From assembly GCA_030248195.1 (NCBI GenBank), contig JASAND010015508.1, positions 89,272 through 153,271 on the forward strand: a stretch of DNA of 64,000 nucleotides, read 5' to 3'. Positions 30,701-40,553 of the stretch are shown here, in pieces; positions within the stretch are counted from its first letter, which is position 1, and every line of letters begins with the position of its first letter. The position numbers and the translations under genes are program-made. This DNA comes from Trissonchulus latispiculum (taxonomy: Eukaryota > Nematoda > Enoplea > Enoplida > Ironidae). The notes below the pieces were generated by a model, which had not been told where the DNA came from, searched no databases, and was given only the letters and a program-made list of their open reading frames with translations.

Positions 30701-33700
30701 AGTCATAACAACTTCTCCCTTGTTTTTAGCGATAGTACTGGTCAGTCGTTGGGTCCCATTTCACGGGACGGCGAGTCTGGCGGTTAGAGCGACGAACCGG
30801 GGGAGGCGAAGGTGTACGCCTCCGTTCTGGCACATTTGGTTCCAAATTTGGCCGGTCTTGAGCTTCGTTCATCCCCTGGTCGGCAGGAGGATCGTTGGCG
30901 CCTGGGACCAGTGGATTTGGACGGAATGTGCAGGACTCGAACTCATCGCAACCAACTGCTTCTGGGTTTCTGCGGTTCCCGGACGGACCTGCTTTTTGCA
31001 ACTGGTCGATATGCCGTGAACACATATCCCCCGAAGGCAACATCACCTGATACATAAAATTTCCCAATCTTTTTGCTATTTTCCCAGGAATCCACTTTGG
31101 ACCTCTTCCGTACTCGCGCAACCAAACCGCATCATTGGTCTGGAAAGAGCGAGGCTGGAGTACGCTGGTCTTAACGTGCAATTTGGGGTGAAGGAAAGAC
31201 CAACGGGTGTTTATCTCTCTTCCCAGAAACAATTTCGCCGGGGTGTGACCCGTGAATGAATGCGGAATAGAGCGATAGGTAAGCAGAAATTGAGCTACGG
31301 CTTTCGGCAGAGCTGACAGTGTAGGGTTAGAAGCTAAGATAGCTTTTTTGAACGATTGGACGAAACGTTCAGCTATCCCGTTGGAAGACGGATGATAAGG
31401 AGCTGAAAAGATATGATTAATATTGTTCTCTAGACAAAATCGAGAGAACTCATAGGACGAAAACTGAGGGCCATTATCTGTGACCAAAGTTTCTGAAATC
31501 CCATTGCGGGCAAACAGGGAGCGAAGAACTTGTATCGTGTTCAGAGAAGTAGTCGACTTCATCTCCACTACCTCTGGCCATTTGGAGTAACTATCCACCA
31601 TTAATAGCCACATCTTATCAAAGAATAGGCCTGCAAAATCGGCATGGACACGTTCCCAGGGCTTGGCCGGCAGACGCCAACTGGAAGAAACAATCGCTGG
31701 CGGAGCTGAGGAAACTTTGCGGCAATAGGAACAATTTGCTGAAATTGCCTCGATTTCCTTGTTCATTGTCGGCCACCAAACGTGGAGTCTTGCCAGAGAT
31801 TTCATCCTGACTGTGCCAGGATGACTGCAGTGTAGAAGGTCAAGGAAGTAGGACCGAAGGGAAGCGGGAACAATAACCCTATTGTTCCAAAAGAGACAGT
31901 TGTCATGAACAGAAATTTCTAGACGCTTTTTCCAAAATGGAGCGAGATTCGGAAGTTTGGCGTGAATGTGCTTCCAACCGGAACACACTGCATCCAAAAC
32001 TTGAGACAAGGTGTGATTTTGGCTCGTTTCGAAACTGATCTTCTCCAAAGTGCATGGCAGATGCTCCGCGGTTTCCGAAATCAACTGGAAGAGATCGGTA
32101 CATGCTTCAAGCTTAGATGGCTCACCTGCGAGGGTGAGACGCGAGAAAGCGTCGGCGTTGCCGTGTTCAGTCGTTGAGCGGAAATCAATTGAATAGTTGT
32201 AAGCCTTTAGCTTTAAAGCCCAACGCTGCAGTCGCCCCATGGCTAAAGGGCTAGATTGCTACCGGATTGAATATGTGCACCAGGGGTTTGTGGTCAGTCA
32301 AGAGATGAAAAGGACGGCCGTACACATATTCATGAAATTTCGACAGTCCAAAAACAATGCCCAAGCCCTCTTTTTCAATCTGTGAATAGCGGCGCTCTGC
32401 TTCATTCAAGGTGCGAGACGCGTACGCAATTGGTCTTTCCGAACCGTCGGGGAGGGTATGTGAAACAACGGCGCCGACCCCCACTGGAGAAGCGTCGCAA
32501 GCAAGAGTTAAAGGAAGGGTCTCGTCGTAGGGCATCAACACCGCAGGGCCTTGAAGAACCTGTTTCAAGTCCGTGAATGCCCGACTACACTGGGAATCCC
32601 ATTTCCATTTTGCCCCTTTTCGGCGCAAAGAATTCAGGGGTGCGACCAAAGTGGAGAAATTGGAGATAAACCCAGAGTAATAGTTAGCCAGACCCAGAAA
32701 GGACATGAGTTCAGAAACATTCTGTGGAGGCGGAATTTGCAGCAAAGCCTCCACCTTCTTTGGGGAAGGGTGAATCCCATCTTGATCAATGACGTGGCCG
32801 AGATAATCCACACTCGGTCTGAAAAATTCGCACTTGGGCAATCCAAGTTTTATACCATGGTTTCGGCAAGCCAGAAAAACATTGCGAAGATTAAGCAAGT
32901 GTTCTTTATCATCCTTGCCCGTTACACAGATATCATCCAGAAAAATGCTAACACCTGGACATCCAGCAAAAATCTGATCCATGCTTTGTTGAAAAATTGC
33001 AGGAGCTGTCTTCGGCAAGCCACCCTCGTACTAATGAGCCACCCTCGTCGCCATTTTTACATAACGTGTTAACTGTCACTGTATTTACGATAAGACAAAG
33101 TACTGGGACAAATCTTATACGTTTTTAAAGACATTCAAAGAATTGCTTTCATTAAGTCATAACAACTAGAAAGATACTTCAAAAAGCAAAAATGTAGAGC
33201 TCAGCAAGATCTTTCGAATGAATATAATTTTAGCTGTACAGCAACTGCCTAACTGTCAAAAATTGACAAAAACCACCCTGAATGGAGAATTTTTGAAGCG
33301 GGATTGCGTGGAGGGTGTTAGAATGCTAAAAGACCTCATTTTGGAAAGTTTCATCAAATTTCATCTTGATTTGAGCCGACTATCAACAATATGTGCCCAA
33401 AAGGAATCACCTCCTTAACAGACAGCATGTAGTTACTGATTTTGGTTAAGATTTGATCTAAAGTCTGACCAAAAAATGTAGAAAGCGAAATTGTTTGCTT
33501 TATATCTCGTAAACGCTTCAAGATAACTGCCATAAATTATATATTTTCTGAACCGGAATGATGAGATCTTTCTTCTCGTGAAAAAATTTTTTTGAAATTT
33601 CCCGTGCGATTTCAAAGGGTGCCGCTTTTATATGTCCAGAAGGATTGGTAAATGCTACAACCACGATTTTTTCAGGAAAATTTTCCCCTTGCCCGACTGT

Positions 33701-36700
33701 CCTACACACCAAATTTCAGCTTTGTTGGTTGAAAATTGCGTGAGTTATTCCATTTTTTAGATTTTCAAAATCCTTTGATCTTTGCCGCTTTTTCGACTTT
33801 GACTGGTTGTTACTCGCCACTCGCTCAACGAAAAAAATTTTTTGATTGGATTTTCAGGACCGCCTGGGTGTCCGCTTTCATCTGATATACGTGGTATTTC
33901 AAAATTTGAAAGTCGATTTTTTCGAAAAATACCACTTTTTGACCCAAAATTCTGGCAAAGCAAATATACCAAAAGTGAATAAAAATAACATAATCATAAA
34001 GTTCATTATGAGCTGAATCCAACGATATAAAGTTTTCGTGGCTACGACTTATATTGCGCCAGCAATTAATTTTTAAACATTTCCCTTATTTCAAGCTGGT
34101 TTTTGGCTTCCTTTGATGTTGCCGCCTAGATTTACCTGAACCAGCGTAAACTAGCAAAAACCAGCTGAAATAAGGAAAATGTTTAAAAATTCATTGCTGG
34201 CGCAATATAAGTCGTAGCCACGAAAACTTTATATCGTTGGATTCAGCTCATAATGAACTTTATGATTATGTTATTTTTATTCACTTTTGCTGGATTCGCT
34301 TTGCCGAAATTTTGGGTCAAAAAGTGGTATTTTTCGAAAAAATCGACTTTCAAATTTTGAAATACCACGTATATCAGATGAAAGCGGACACCCAGGCGGT
34401 CATGAAAATCCAATCAAAAAATTTTTTCGTTGAGCGAGTGGCGAGTAACAACCAGACAAAGTCGAAAAAGCGGCAAAGATCAAAGGATTTTGAAAATCTA
34501 AAAAATGGAATAACTCACGCAATTTTCAACCAACCAAGCTGAAATTTGGTGTGTAGGACATTCGGGCAAGGGGAAAATTTTCCTGAAAAAATCGTGGTTG
34601 TAGCATTTACCAATCCTTCTGGACATATAAAAGCGGCACCCTTTGAAATCGCACGGGAAACTTCAAAAAAATTTTTTCACGAGAAGAAAGATCTCATCAT
34701 TCCGGTTCAGAAAATATATAATTTATGGCAGTTATCTTGAAGCGTTTACGAGATATAAAGCAAACAATTTCGCTTTCTACATTTTTTGGTCAGACTTTAG
34801 TCATGTAATGAATATTCTGTGCTAGAACATTCATAAAATCATCTATAAACAGTTACTTAATTCGCTAATTATTAATATGTTATTGCAAGTAAACAGGTGA
34901 TTTTGTTTGAGGTAACTGAGGTATACGACACACTTAAATTCTTAAATTCTGTTCTTAAATTAACATTAACTGGTTAACCGTGCTGATTTTGAACGATGGC
35001 AGACGGAGTGCTGTCCATGTTGACCGAAGGCTTGAATAGAAGATTTCCTGCCTTAAGGATAATGGCTAGACAATGGAATACAGAAGTCCCATCAATCTCC
35101 AGCCAGTCAAGACACTCCTAAAATCAAAGAATTAAGGAAATTTTAAATCATCCACACTTTACATACTTGTCACAATTATATTATCATATATTAGACATTT
35201 ATTACAATTATAATTATAATTACTATTATTATTATTATTACTATTAATACTTATTTTATTTCATTTTTCTATCGGAAATTGTCATAGGAAATCTAAATTT
35301 AAGCTAATGCCAAAACTTTGCAGTGACTATAACAACATCATTGCCTCGAGCTTCAGATCTGAGATAAGACTTAAACTTTAACCCATTGTTTAATTTTTTA
35401 TTTTTCTTTCAGAAGCACTGCTTTATTAACAAGTCTATCACTGACTCAAGCTTTTGACCCAGTTACGCCTCATTCAATTTCTGATTATTTGCGAAAAGCA
35501 TGACAAGCACTACACGATAACAAATAAATTTGTTGCAGACCTTGAGTTGAGCAAATTTTCTTCTGAAATCAGGAGATCCAAGATCAGTGGGGTCGATTCC
35601 AGAGCTAAGGCGAAGGAGTGCATAGTTTTGTCGATTTCGCTGGAGTCGAAGTTGCTCTAAAGCAAAAGAATTTACAACAACACTAGTCACTAAATGCGGA
35701 AACTGTTCTTTCAGCCAACTGAAACTGAAACTGAAGCTGAAACCTAAACTAAAGATATAAGATGAAACAGAGCTGTCACGAGTACAGTAATCAATCCTGC
35801 TCGACACATTTTCAGAAACTTATAACGGACTGGTTGAAAATCAGTACAACCTTGGTTTTTCTATTTTTAGATACAAATTTCGGATTTTCTGAAACTGGAC
35901 TCAGTCAGCACCTAGGGGGCCAGGTCTTACTTAGAAGATTGATGTCGGCACCAGAGAGAAGGCAATAGAAGATGTCATAGTTGGTTTCTTGGCCGCGTCT
36001 TGAGCGCTGACAAACTCGACTCTGAAACAAAAGAAATCCCTACACAGTTGATTAGTTAGTTGATTACAGGCTTAGACTAAACTGTGCAGAAAAGAAGTAA
36101 GTAGGCCATCCTAAAGTCTGTGATTGGAGAGAATTGATAAGCCTGTTAAAGCGGAATTCAGTTTCCCGTACAGTTGCCACTCGTAGTTGTAAAATTTCTG
36201 CAAATACTTTACAACAACTTTAATGATTCAATGTTTATACCTTTTCAAGAAGGAGATGGGAGAGGAATGCCTCAACGACGTCACCCTTGAAGTCCAGCGA
36301 CAAATCCAACAGTTGACCCTAAATAAATGCTAAAAGCTAAAATACAAGAAATATAAAAATATTTAAAAACAAAAATTTAAATTTAAAACAATAAATTTAA
36401 ATAAATAAAAATTCCAGTTACTTTAATATGGCGACACTTTTCAGCAGAAAAAATAGTTGTGATTTTAAGTTGATTAATATCCTAAAACCTGACTAGCCTA
36501 ATTACATAATCTAATTAATTGTAAAATGTCCTGGAATGATATTTTTGTGTGCAACAATGTTGTACAACTTACAAATCTTGTAGAGGATGCACTCTTCTGA
36601 GTAGCCGCGGACCCGAAGGCTAAATAAAAAAGAAGTTACCTGCAATAAACGATTGGCCGTTCGTTGTGCTCTATTTAATTTAAACTTTTCAAAATTCAAA

Positions 36701-39206
36701 TTTTAAAAATTTTCAAGCCTTTCAAACCTTTCAAACCAGTTAATTGTGTAATTCTGAGAGCAGGTTTCGAAGGAAATAATCATTTGCAATTGCTCAAAAT
36801 GTCAAATTTCAAAATGCAGATATTTTCAGATAAGCTACCTCTGATAAGTTCCTGAGTTTGTATGATTCGGTCCATCAAAGGAGCGGGTCTTCGTCGGTTC
36901 AGATAGTGTAGGATGCGACGAAACGCCTCTAAATGGAAGTCCATATCTCACACACAGTGACCTCCTCTAACACTCTAACACATGCATGCATAGTTTCTAC
37001 AGGAGCATAACTCCTTTGCTAAGTTTTAAAAATTTTCAAGTAAACTTTAGAAAATCTAAATTTAACCTAAATTTTTTAATCAATTAGTCAAATTCTGAAT
37101 CTTTAGAAAATCTAAATTTAACCTAAATTTTTTAATCAATTAGTCAAATTCTGAATTTGATTGGCTGAGAGCTAGCTCAGTAACTTTGGCTCTCCTCTTT
37201 TGAACTAATGATATCATCTTTTTGGTACTTTATCGCTACTAGTACGCATTACCTGTTATTGCTGCTTAGTGACCGTTACGTGTGAAACATTCACAAATAT
37301 TCATTAAAAAACTTAAAGTGTTATTCAAGACAAGAATTTCTGAAATCTGGTTTAGGCTATCTAACATCAGTTTACTCAGAAAGGAAATATATATAATAAC
37401 AATGAAACCTTTTATTTAGTATAAACCTAACATCTTAAATTGAGGGGTACCGGTTTTTCCGGATCCAGCGATTCCCGTCATGATTATGGCCTGGGAAGCG
37501 GTCTCTTGAGCCTTCCAGTGAGACCAACAGCAGAGTCGAAATCTGGAACATAATTTAACTCAGTCTCAAATAGGGTGATTACAACAACGTTTGTTAATTA
37601 TAATAGTTAATTATAAGTTAAGAAGTTACTTATAGTCATAACTGTTTGATAGAAATTGTTGAATGATTAAATAATAGTAATTCAGTTAAGTAGTTACTTA
37701 TTGTCGTTTTTTGTTTAGAGAAAATTATTAAATTAAACTGTATGGGACCTGCACACATGTGTCTGTAGATGTTGAAGCTTAGCAGAATGCTTAGCTGTAT
37801 TTCGAAGTCTGAAAAATGTAAGGGGAAGCGTGAGGGTACAGTGTGTACGCAACGCTTCGTGTACTGGTTAAAAATTGGTACCGCTGATTGAGAATAACCT
37901 TTGAAACCCCAACAAAATTCAACCAATTAATTTTCAGCTTTCGACAGTAAACTTTCCAAAGCGTTGCTATGGTCTGCTCGCAGTGTTGAACGTTTTTGCA
38001 TACGTCAACCATTTGAGAACATCCAATTTTAAAGATGATGTTAATCAGTAATCTTAAAACTATTTTATTATTACTACTCCAATCAGTTTGCCCGACTCTA
38101 GGTATCAACTGTCTGTCAAAACTCACATATCCTTATGTTGATTGACATGAAACCGAAAACCTACATGTGAGGATCTAAGGCATCCAATCTGGAATAATAT
38201 CTGACATAATCCGTATTGTAGATATCCAGCTTCACAAACGGATGCAGTCGAATTATGCAGTTGGCCTTAAGCTCGGTCTGCAAACAGAAAAGCTCAGTTT
38301 CATATTTAATAAATTTCATAAAATTTACTATTTTTAATACCGGTAGGTTGCAAAATTAACTTAGGAATAATAATAATAATAATTAATTTACGAATTTAAT
38401 TAGAAGATAAAAAAGCTAAACTGTTTAGTTTTGATTTGATCCAATGCTTGCTACGCATGCTTTTGCTTAGAATATTTACAGAATATTCTTGGTGGTGCTT
38501 AACTTTCTTTAGGAACTGTCTCAAATTTCAAGATGAAATAAATCGTATTTTTCAACAAAAATGCGTTTGCAAGATCGTATATGCGATTTATTTTTTGACT
38601 TCACTAAAAACTAGAAAACGTCATAAAGTTGCTTTCCTGTTACGTTTTTCCACACTGTTGTACAATAGCTTCAGCTTTTTAGCCTAGTTTTTGTTGCAAG
38701 CAAAAAGTAGATAACTCTGGCAGTCAGACAAAATAAATGCATAAGAAAACGCATATCAGCTGCAAAATGAAACGTTTTAATAAATCGTATTATTTGATTT
38801 TTAATTTGAGACAGTTCCTTACAATTTATTAAATGTTCTTTTATCCCTTGTTTTCATCTCTAAGGTTAGGTGATTGGCCCTTTCTTGCACAGGAGTTGTT
38901 AAATTTTGGGTCGCAACGTTTCGCCCATCTTTTCCTATGGATTTCCCTGTTTCTCCGTGCTTCAAGTTCATCTTATGACAAGCACTGCATGCAATGGTGG
39001 CCGGGGGAAACCAACAGCACCTACATAAATGCAGTGAGCCATATATCGGGCCTTGAGCTCCTGAAGTATGGATGGAAGTGAGCTGGAGTCGAGATGATGC
39101 TGAGAAGTGGATGCGACGGAAGCGGATGCGGATGAATGTGGATCCTCCAACATCCTGATCTCCGCTGCGGATCCACTGGATAGGGAGGATTCCTCCACCG
39201 TTCTCC
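21742..39206 (-). CDS. Divergent class I unconventional myosin
   Basis: Exons, 5' to 3': 39,025-39,206; 38,165-38,277; 37,451-37,542; 36,839-36,928; 36,573-36,619; 36,241-36,318; 35,931-36,021; 35,541-35,656; 34,979-35,117; 29,447-29,736; 28,292-28,396; 27,635-27,856; 27,240-27,354; 26,983-27,038; 26,666-26,731; 26,337-26,404; 25,517-25,733; 24,943-25,161; 24,649-24,723; 24,157-24,401; 23,740-23,875; 23,295-23,447; 21,742-22,131. Every junction is in phase with GT..AG. The product is about 1,100 residues, usual for class I: motor (1-695), IQ neck (696-793), TH1 lipid-binding tail (from 794). Landmarks include AFGSAATQ, DFKGD, SRLFHWLIGKVN, CFEQLLINSVNERI and ICIKPN. Class I myosins are single-headed actin motors at membranes. 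The first exon shown begins in mid-codon after an acceptor, so a short 5' exon is missing. The last junction is the least certain. Confidence 0.9.
22688..23037. mobile_element. GGCC-rich hAT-type element in last myosin intron
   Basis: Inverted ends ATAGTGTTTTGTT / AACAACACTAT; flanks TTCTTACT (22,680-22,687) and TTCTTACA (23,038-23,045), an 8-base duplication with one mismatch. The interior is GGCCGGCC-rich at both ends. The visible limit of the palindrome (22,826) falls inside it. Confidence 0.78.
24089..24121. repeat. Solo family-A terminus
   Basis: GTCACACTCTTAACATTATG followed by TACTCTT, in a myosin intron. Confidence 0.5.
24649..25161 (-). other. Myosin neck, two exons with IQ motifs
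   Basis: Exons 24,943-25,161 and 24,649-24,723 encode IQSVFRRWYGRHR, a weaker IKIAAFWRRCRLRRRF, and LQAYGRAKL joined to AREAFKK across the intron. That is two to three IQ-type light-chain or calmodulin sites with strong positive charge. Confidence 0.85.
25801..26309. mobile_element. GGCC-rich hAT-type element with perfect 8-base target duplication
   Basis: Ends TAGTGTTTTAGAACGGC / GCCGTCCTAAAACACTA, flanked on both sides by CCTGTAGT (25,793-25,800 and 26,310-26,317). Long GGCCGGCCGCCGGCC-type stretches at both ends, AT-rich middle, no transposase. It sits in a myosin intron. Confidence 0.88.
27500..27590. mobile_element. Partial family-A element
   Basis: AAGCGTCACACTCTTAGTTA then GGCTAGGAACATGATCTGCA and CGATAACGGCCGACACCC. 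The second half matches the family-A interior at 58,540-58,570 and 14,080-14,105. In a myosin intron. Confidence 0.6.
28148..28220 (+). repeat. tRNA-like sequence
   Basis: CTCCGTAGCTCAGTCGGCAG resembles an A box and GCGGGTTCGAGTACC a B box, 73 bases overall, with imperfect acceptor pairing (CTCCG with CGGAG). It is probably a SINE head or tRNA relic, not a working tRNA, because the T stem pairs poorly. Confidence 0.45.
28808..28872 (-). repeat. tRNA-like segment
   Basis: Minus strand: GGGCTCAGAATGCCCTGCGC and CTCGGTTCGATTCCGAG. The second part is a well-paired T arm (B box). The 5' part is too irregular for a normal tRNA. Confidence 0.45.
29136..29206 (-). repeat. tRNA-like segment, SINE head or tRNA relic
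   Basis: 71 bases with acceptor pairing GGCCCTG / CTGGGCC (6 of 7), an A box (GTGGTGTTGCGGTAGCATG), an anticodon-like stem-loop reading TTCCGGA, and a B box (GTGTTTCGATCCCCGG). If read as a tRNA the anticodon would be CCG (Arg). T-stem pairing is imperfect. Confidence 0.45.
29447..29736 (-). other. Myosin exon with switch II
   Basis: The largest exon: a conserved core (DEAQSNLDLLIRTLYSRLF) and, at its end, DVYGFDDLE where most myosins have DIxGFE. Here the Glu is Asp. The next exon continues with CFEQLLIN, as expected. Confidence 0.88.
30597..30711 (-). repeat. 3' LTR of the gypsy element
   Basis: Minus-strand LTR beginning TTGTTATGACTTAATG and ending CGTTATGTAAAA. Pairs with 33,055-33,165. 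Confidence 0.88.
30712..30721 (-). promoter_or_regulatory. Polypurine tract
   Basis: Minus strand AAGGGAGAAG lies directly against the 3' LTR, the usual position for second-strand priming. Confidence 0.7.
30726..32240 (-). pseudogene. Gypsy pol: end of RNase H and integrase
   Basis: 504 open codons. First a short RNase H tail with a connection segment (RLQRWALKLKAY), then integrase: a zinc-binding region (LLHCSHPG and CSYC), a DDE core with HADFAG, VTDNGPQF and NGIAERF in order, and a C-terminal part ending RRSNRQTRRPVKWDP. The integrase looks complete. A frame break with in-frame stop near 32,245 parts it from the upstream reverse transcriptase frame, so the polyprotein is broken. Confidence 0.88.
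32251..33018 (-). pseudogene. Gypsy pol: second half of reverse transcriptase and RNase H
   Basis: 255 codons starting at the palm (KTAPAIFQQSMDQIF), with the FLDD active-site box in SIFLDDICVTG, the thumb (YLGHVIDQDGIHPSPKKVEAL), and RNase H (LACDASPVGVGAVVSH, YASRTLNEAERRYSQIEKE, TDHKPLVHIFNP). The fingers and first catalytic Asp are deleted. The frame ends at a stop just before the next segment. Confidence 0.88.
33038..33053 (-). promoter_or_regulatory. Primer-binding site
   Basis: Minus strand TGGCGACGAGGGTGGC begins one base past the 5' LTR. TGGCGAC is the start of many tRNA-primed sites in invertebrate gypsy elements. GCCACCCTCGT recurs at about 33,018-33,030, which may mark the deletion junction. 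Confidence 0.6.
33055..33165 (-). repeat. 5' LTR of the gypsy element
   Basis: 111 bases, matching 30,597-30,711 apart from a 4-base gap and a few substitutions. Confidence 0.88.
33461..34797. mobile_element. Family-E foldback element, complete
   Basis: 1,337 bases that fold on themselves almost end to end. The ends are AAGTCTGACCAAAAAATGTA and its complement, each next to TA (33,459-33,460; 34,798-34,799). The centre is near 34,140, with a loop of under 60 bases around the GCCGCCTAGATTTACC segment. No coding region. It lies 43 bases from the family-D element, in the same myosin intron. Confidence 0.85.
36573..36619 (-). other. Myosin exon with switch I
   Basis: The 47-base exon encodes FGSAATQKSASSTRF, aligned with the usual switch I context (FGNAKT then NNNSSRFGK). 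The first conserved Asn is Ser, and SSR reads STR. The following Gly is supplied by the next exon. Confidence 0.85.
37045..37156. repeat. 56-base tandem duplication
   Basis: Two nearly identical 56-base units starting CTTTAGAAAATCTAAATTTA, in a myosin intron. Confidence 0.9.
37451..37542 (-). other. Myosin exon with the P-loop
   Basis: The exon ends in GIAGSGKT, in the place of the usual GESGAGKT ATP-binding loop, after a segment matching the helix that precedes it (AQETASQAIIMT). Walker-A G, GK and T are kept; the E-S pair is not. About residues 121-128. Confidence 0.88.
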
Positions 39207-40549
39207 CTAAAACAGAAAAACATAATGATATAACCAGCATAATCATTACAGTTTTACATCAAGACCTTTGGCTCTCTCCTATTCGGACTACCTGTTGTTA
39301 CACCATTGGCTCTTACCTGTTCGGACTAAAGGCTTCGGCCTTAGTGACTGCAGGCAGGCGTTTTTCATTATTTCTCTATCATTGTACATTTACAGACATA
39401 CAGGACAAGATATTTGTCAGCATGAGGATTGTATGATGACCGATGATCGACTGGAGAAAAAGATTTAAGCCAGCTGTGGCAGGGAACGTCTCAGCGAACG
39501 AGGAACCGACTTCCTCCAGAATTTTCCGAGCAAGTTTAACAAATTTTGGAAAATTAAGCATTTCTGGCTATCTTACATCCTCTTTTCAAGTGTGATTCAA
39601 TTAGATTGTTCTAAAATTATGCTTACTGGAAAAAATACTGACAAAGAAGTTTAGGGCTCATGTTAAAACAAAGTTTACTCATGTTTATATAGGATTCGTT
39701 TTTCAGACAGTTTTTAATTCTAATCTATGCATGGGAAACCTACCAGCCAGTACTGCGAGGTACAATCCTTAACAGTCAGACTTCAGAGAGACGGGACATG
39801 CAAATTGGACAATTTAAACATCAAACAGTATAAATTTCCCTGGAGAATTTCTGCAGGAATACCAAATTGGGTGTCTTTCTCGGCATTAGACTTAACAATA
39901 TATCACACCTGAGCGAAAAGAAGAAGCTAGAGAGATCATAGCTACTGATAAGAGACCTAAGTTGGTGCATAAAGTATTAGCTGGCTCTAGAGCTAATTTC
40001 TATACAAATCCAACGGATTAAATTTAATACGTAATGTAGTGTAGCGAAATTAAACGGATACTATTATAATCCAGGGAAATAAATTGTCTTGTTTCCTGAA
40101 TTATCTTGGCATTATTCATTGTGCACATTCCAATACTTGTTTTTATTTTTTAACAATGGTAACTGAAAGTATATACTACCTATTTCTGGAAGTATTATTG
40201 AAAGCACCGGCAATACGATTTAATTGAGTATTAATTTTTGTAGCGTCTTTACAAGCCTAAAGTCATACTATGTTTTTGCACATGATTACTTAAAAAGAAT
40301 TTTAAAAGTAATGAGTTTTGTACCATCACTGGACATATGAAGTTTGGCTAGCAGATAGCTAAATTAATACGTGCCTTGCGTAGCCATACATTTTGGAACT
40401 TTGTTATGTGACAATTAAAGCCTATACTATGCCTGGCGTTTAATCCGAAGACTATCCCCCACTGAACCGTTGCAACTTTAATCCAACTGCTGATTTTACA
40501 ATGAGTATATTGTCAACCATGTGTCTACATGCGTTTGAACGAAATCGCA
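39207..40549. other. Upstream of the myosin, no gene seen
   Basis: It should hold the myosin promoter and a short first exon. The acceptor at 39,207-39,208 (TCTGTTTTAG on the minus strand) implies an upstream exon, but I could not place it. The ATG at 39,246, in frame if that intron were retained, is an alternative start. Confidence 0.5.
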
Positions 40550-40553
40550 TTAA

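Larger units (their letters stand above)
30597..33165 (-). mobile_element. Internally deleted Ty3/gypsy LTR retrotransposon
   Basis: A 2,569-base element with LTRs at 30,597-30,711 (115 bases) and 33,055-33,165 (111 bases), flanked on both sides by CTAG (30,593-30,596; 33,166-33,169). The undivided family-D copy at 61,190 shows the empty site GAAAAGCTAGAAAG. The LTRs differ by a 4-base indel and a few substitutions. A primer-binding site and a polypurine tract are visible. Gag, protease and the first half of reverse transcriptase are gone. Confidence 0.9.
29857..33414. mobile_element. Family-D TTAA-flanked element interrupted by a gypsy element
   Basis: TTAA (29,853-29,856) then GGTGGTGATTCCTTTTGG; the other end is CCAAAAGGAATCACCTCC then TTAA (33,415-33,418). 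A Ty3/gypsy element (30,597-33,165) splits it. Without that, about 985 bases remain, close to the uninterrupted copy at 60,479-61,451 (973 bases). No coding region of its own. In a myosin intron. Confidence 0.82.

Noticed and set aside
21742..39206. The myosin as a pseudogene because of its altered nucleotide loops
   Set aside because: All 22 splice junctions keep phase and no stop occurs in about 1,100 codons, so decay is unlikely.
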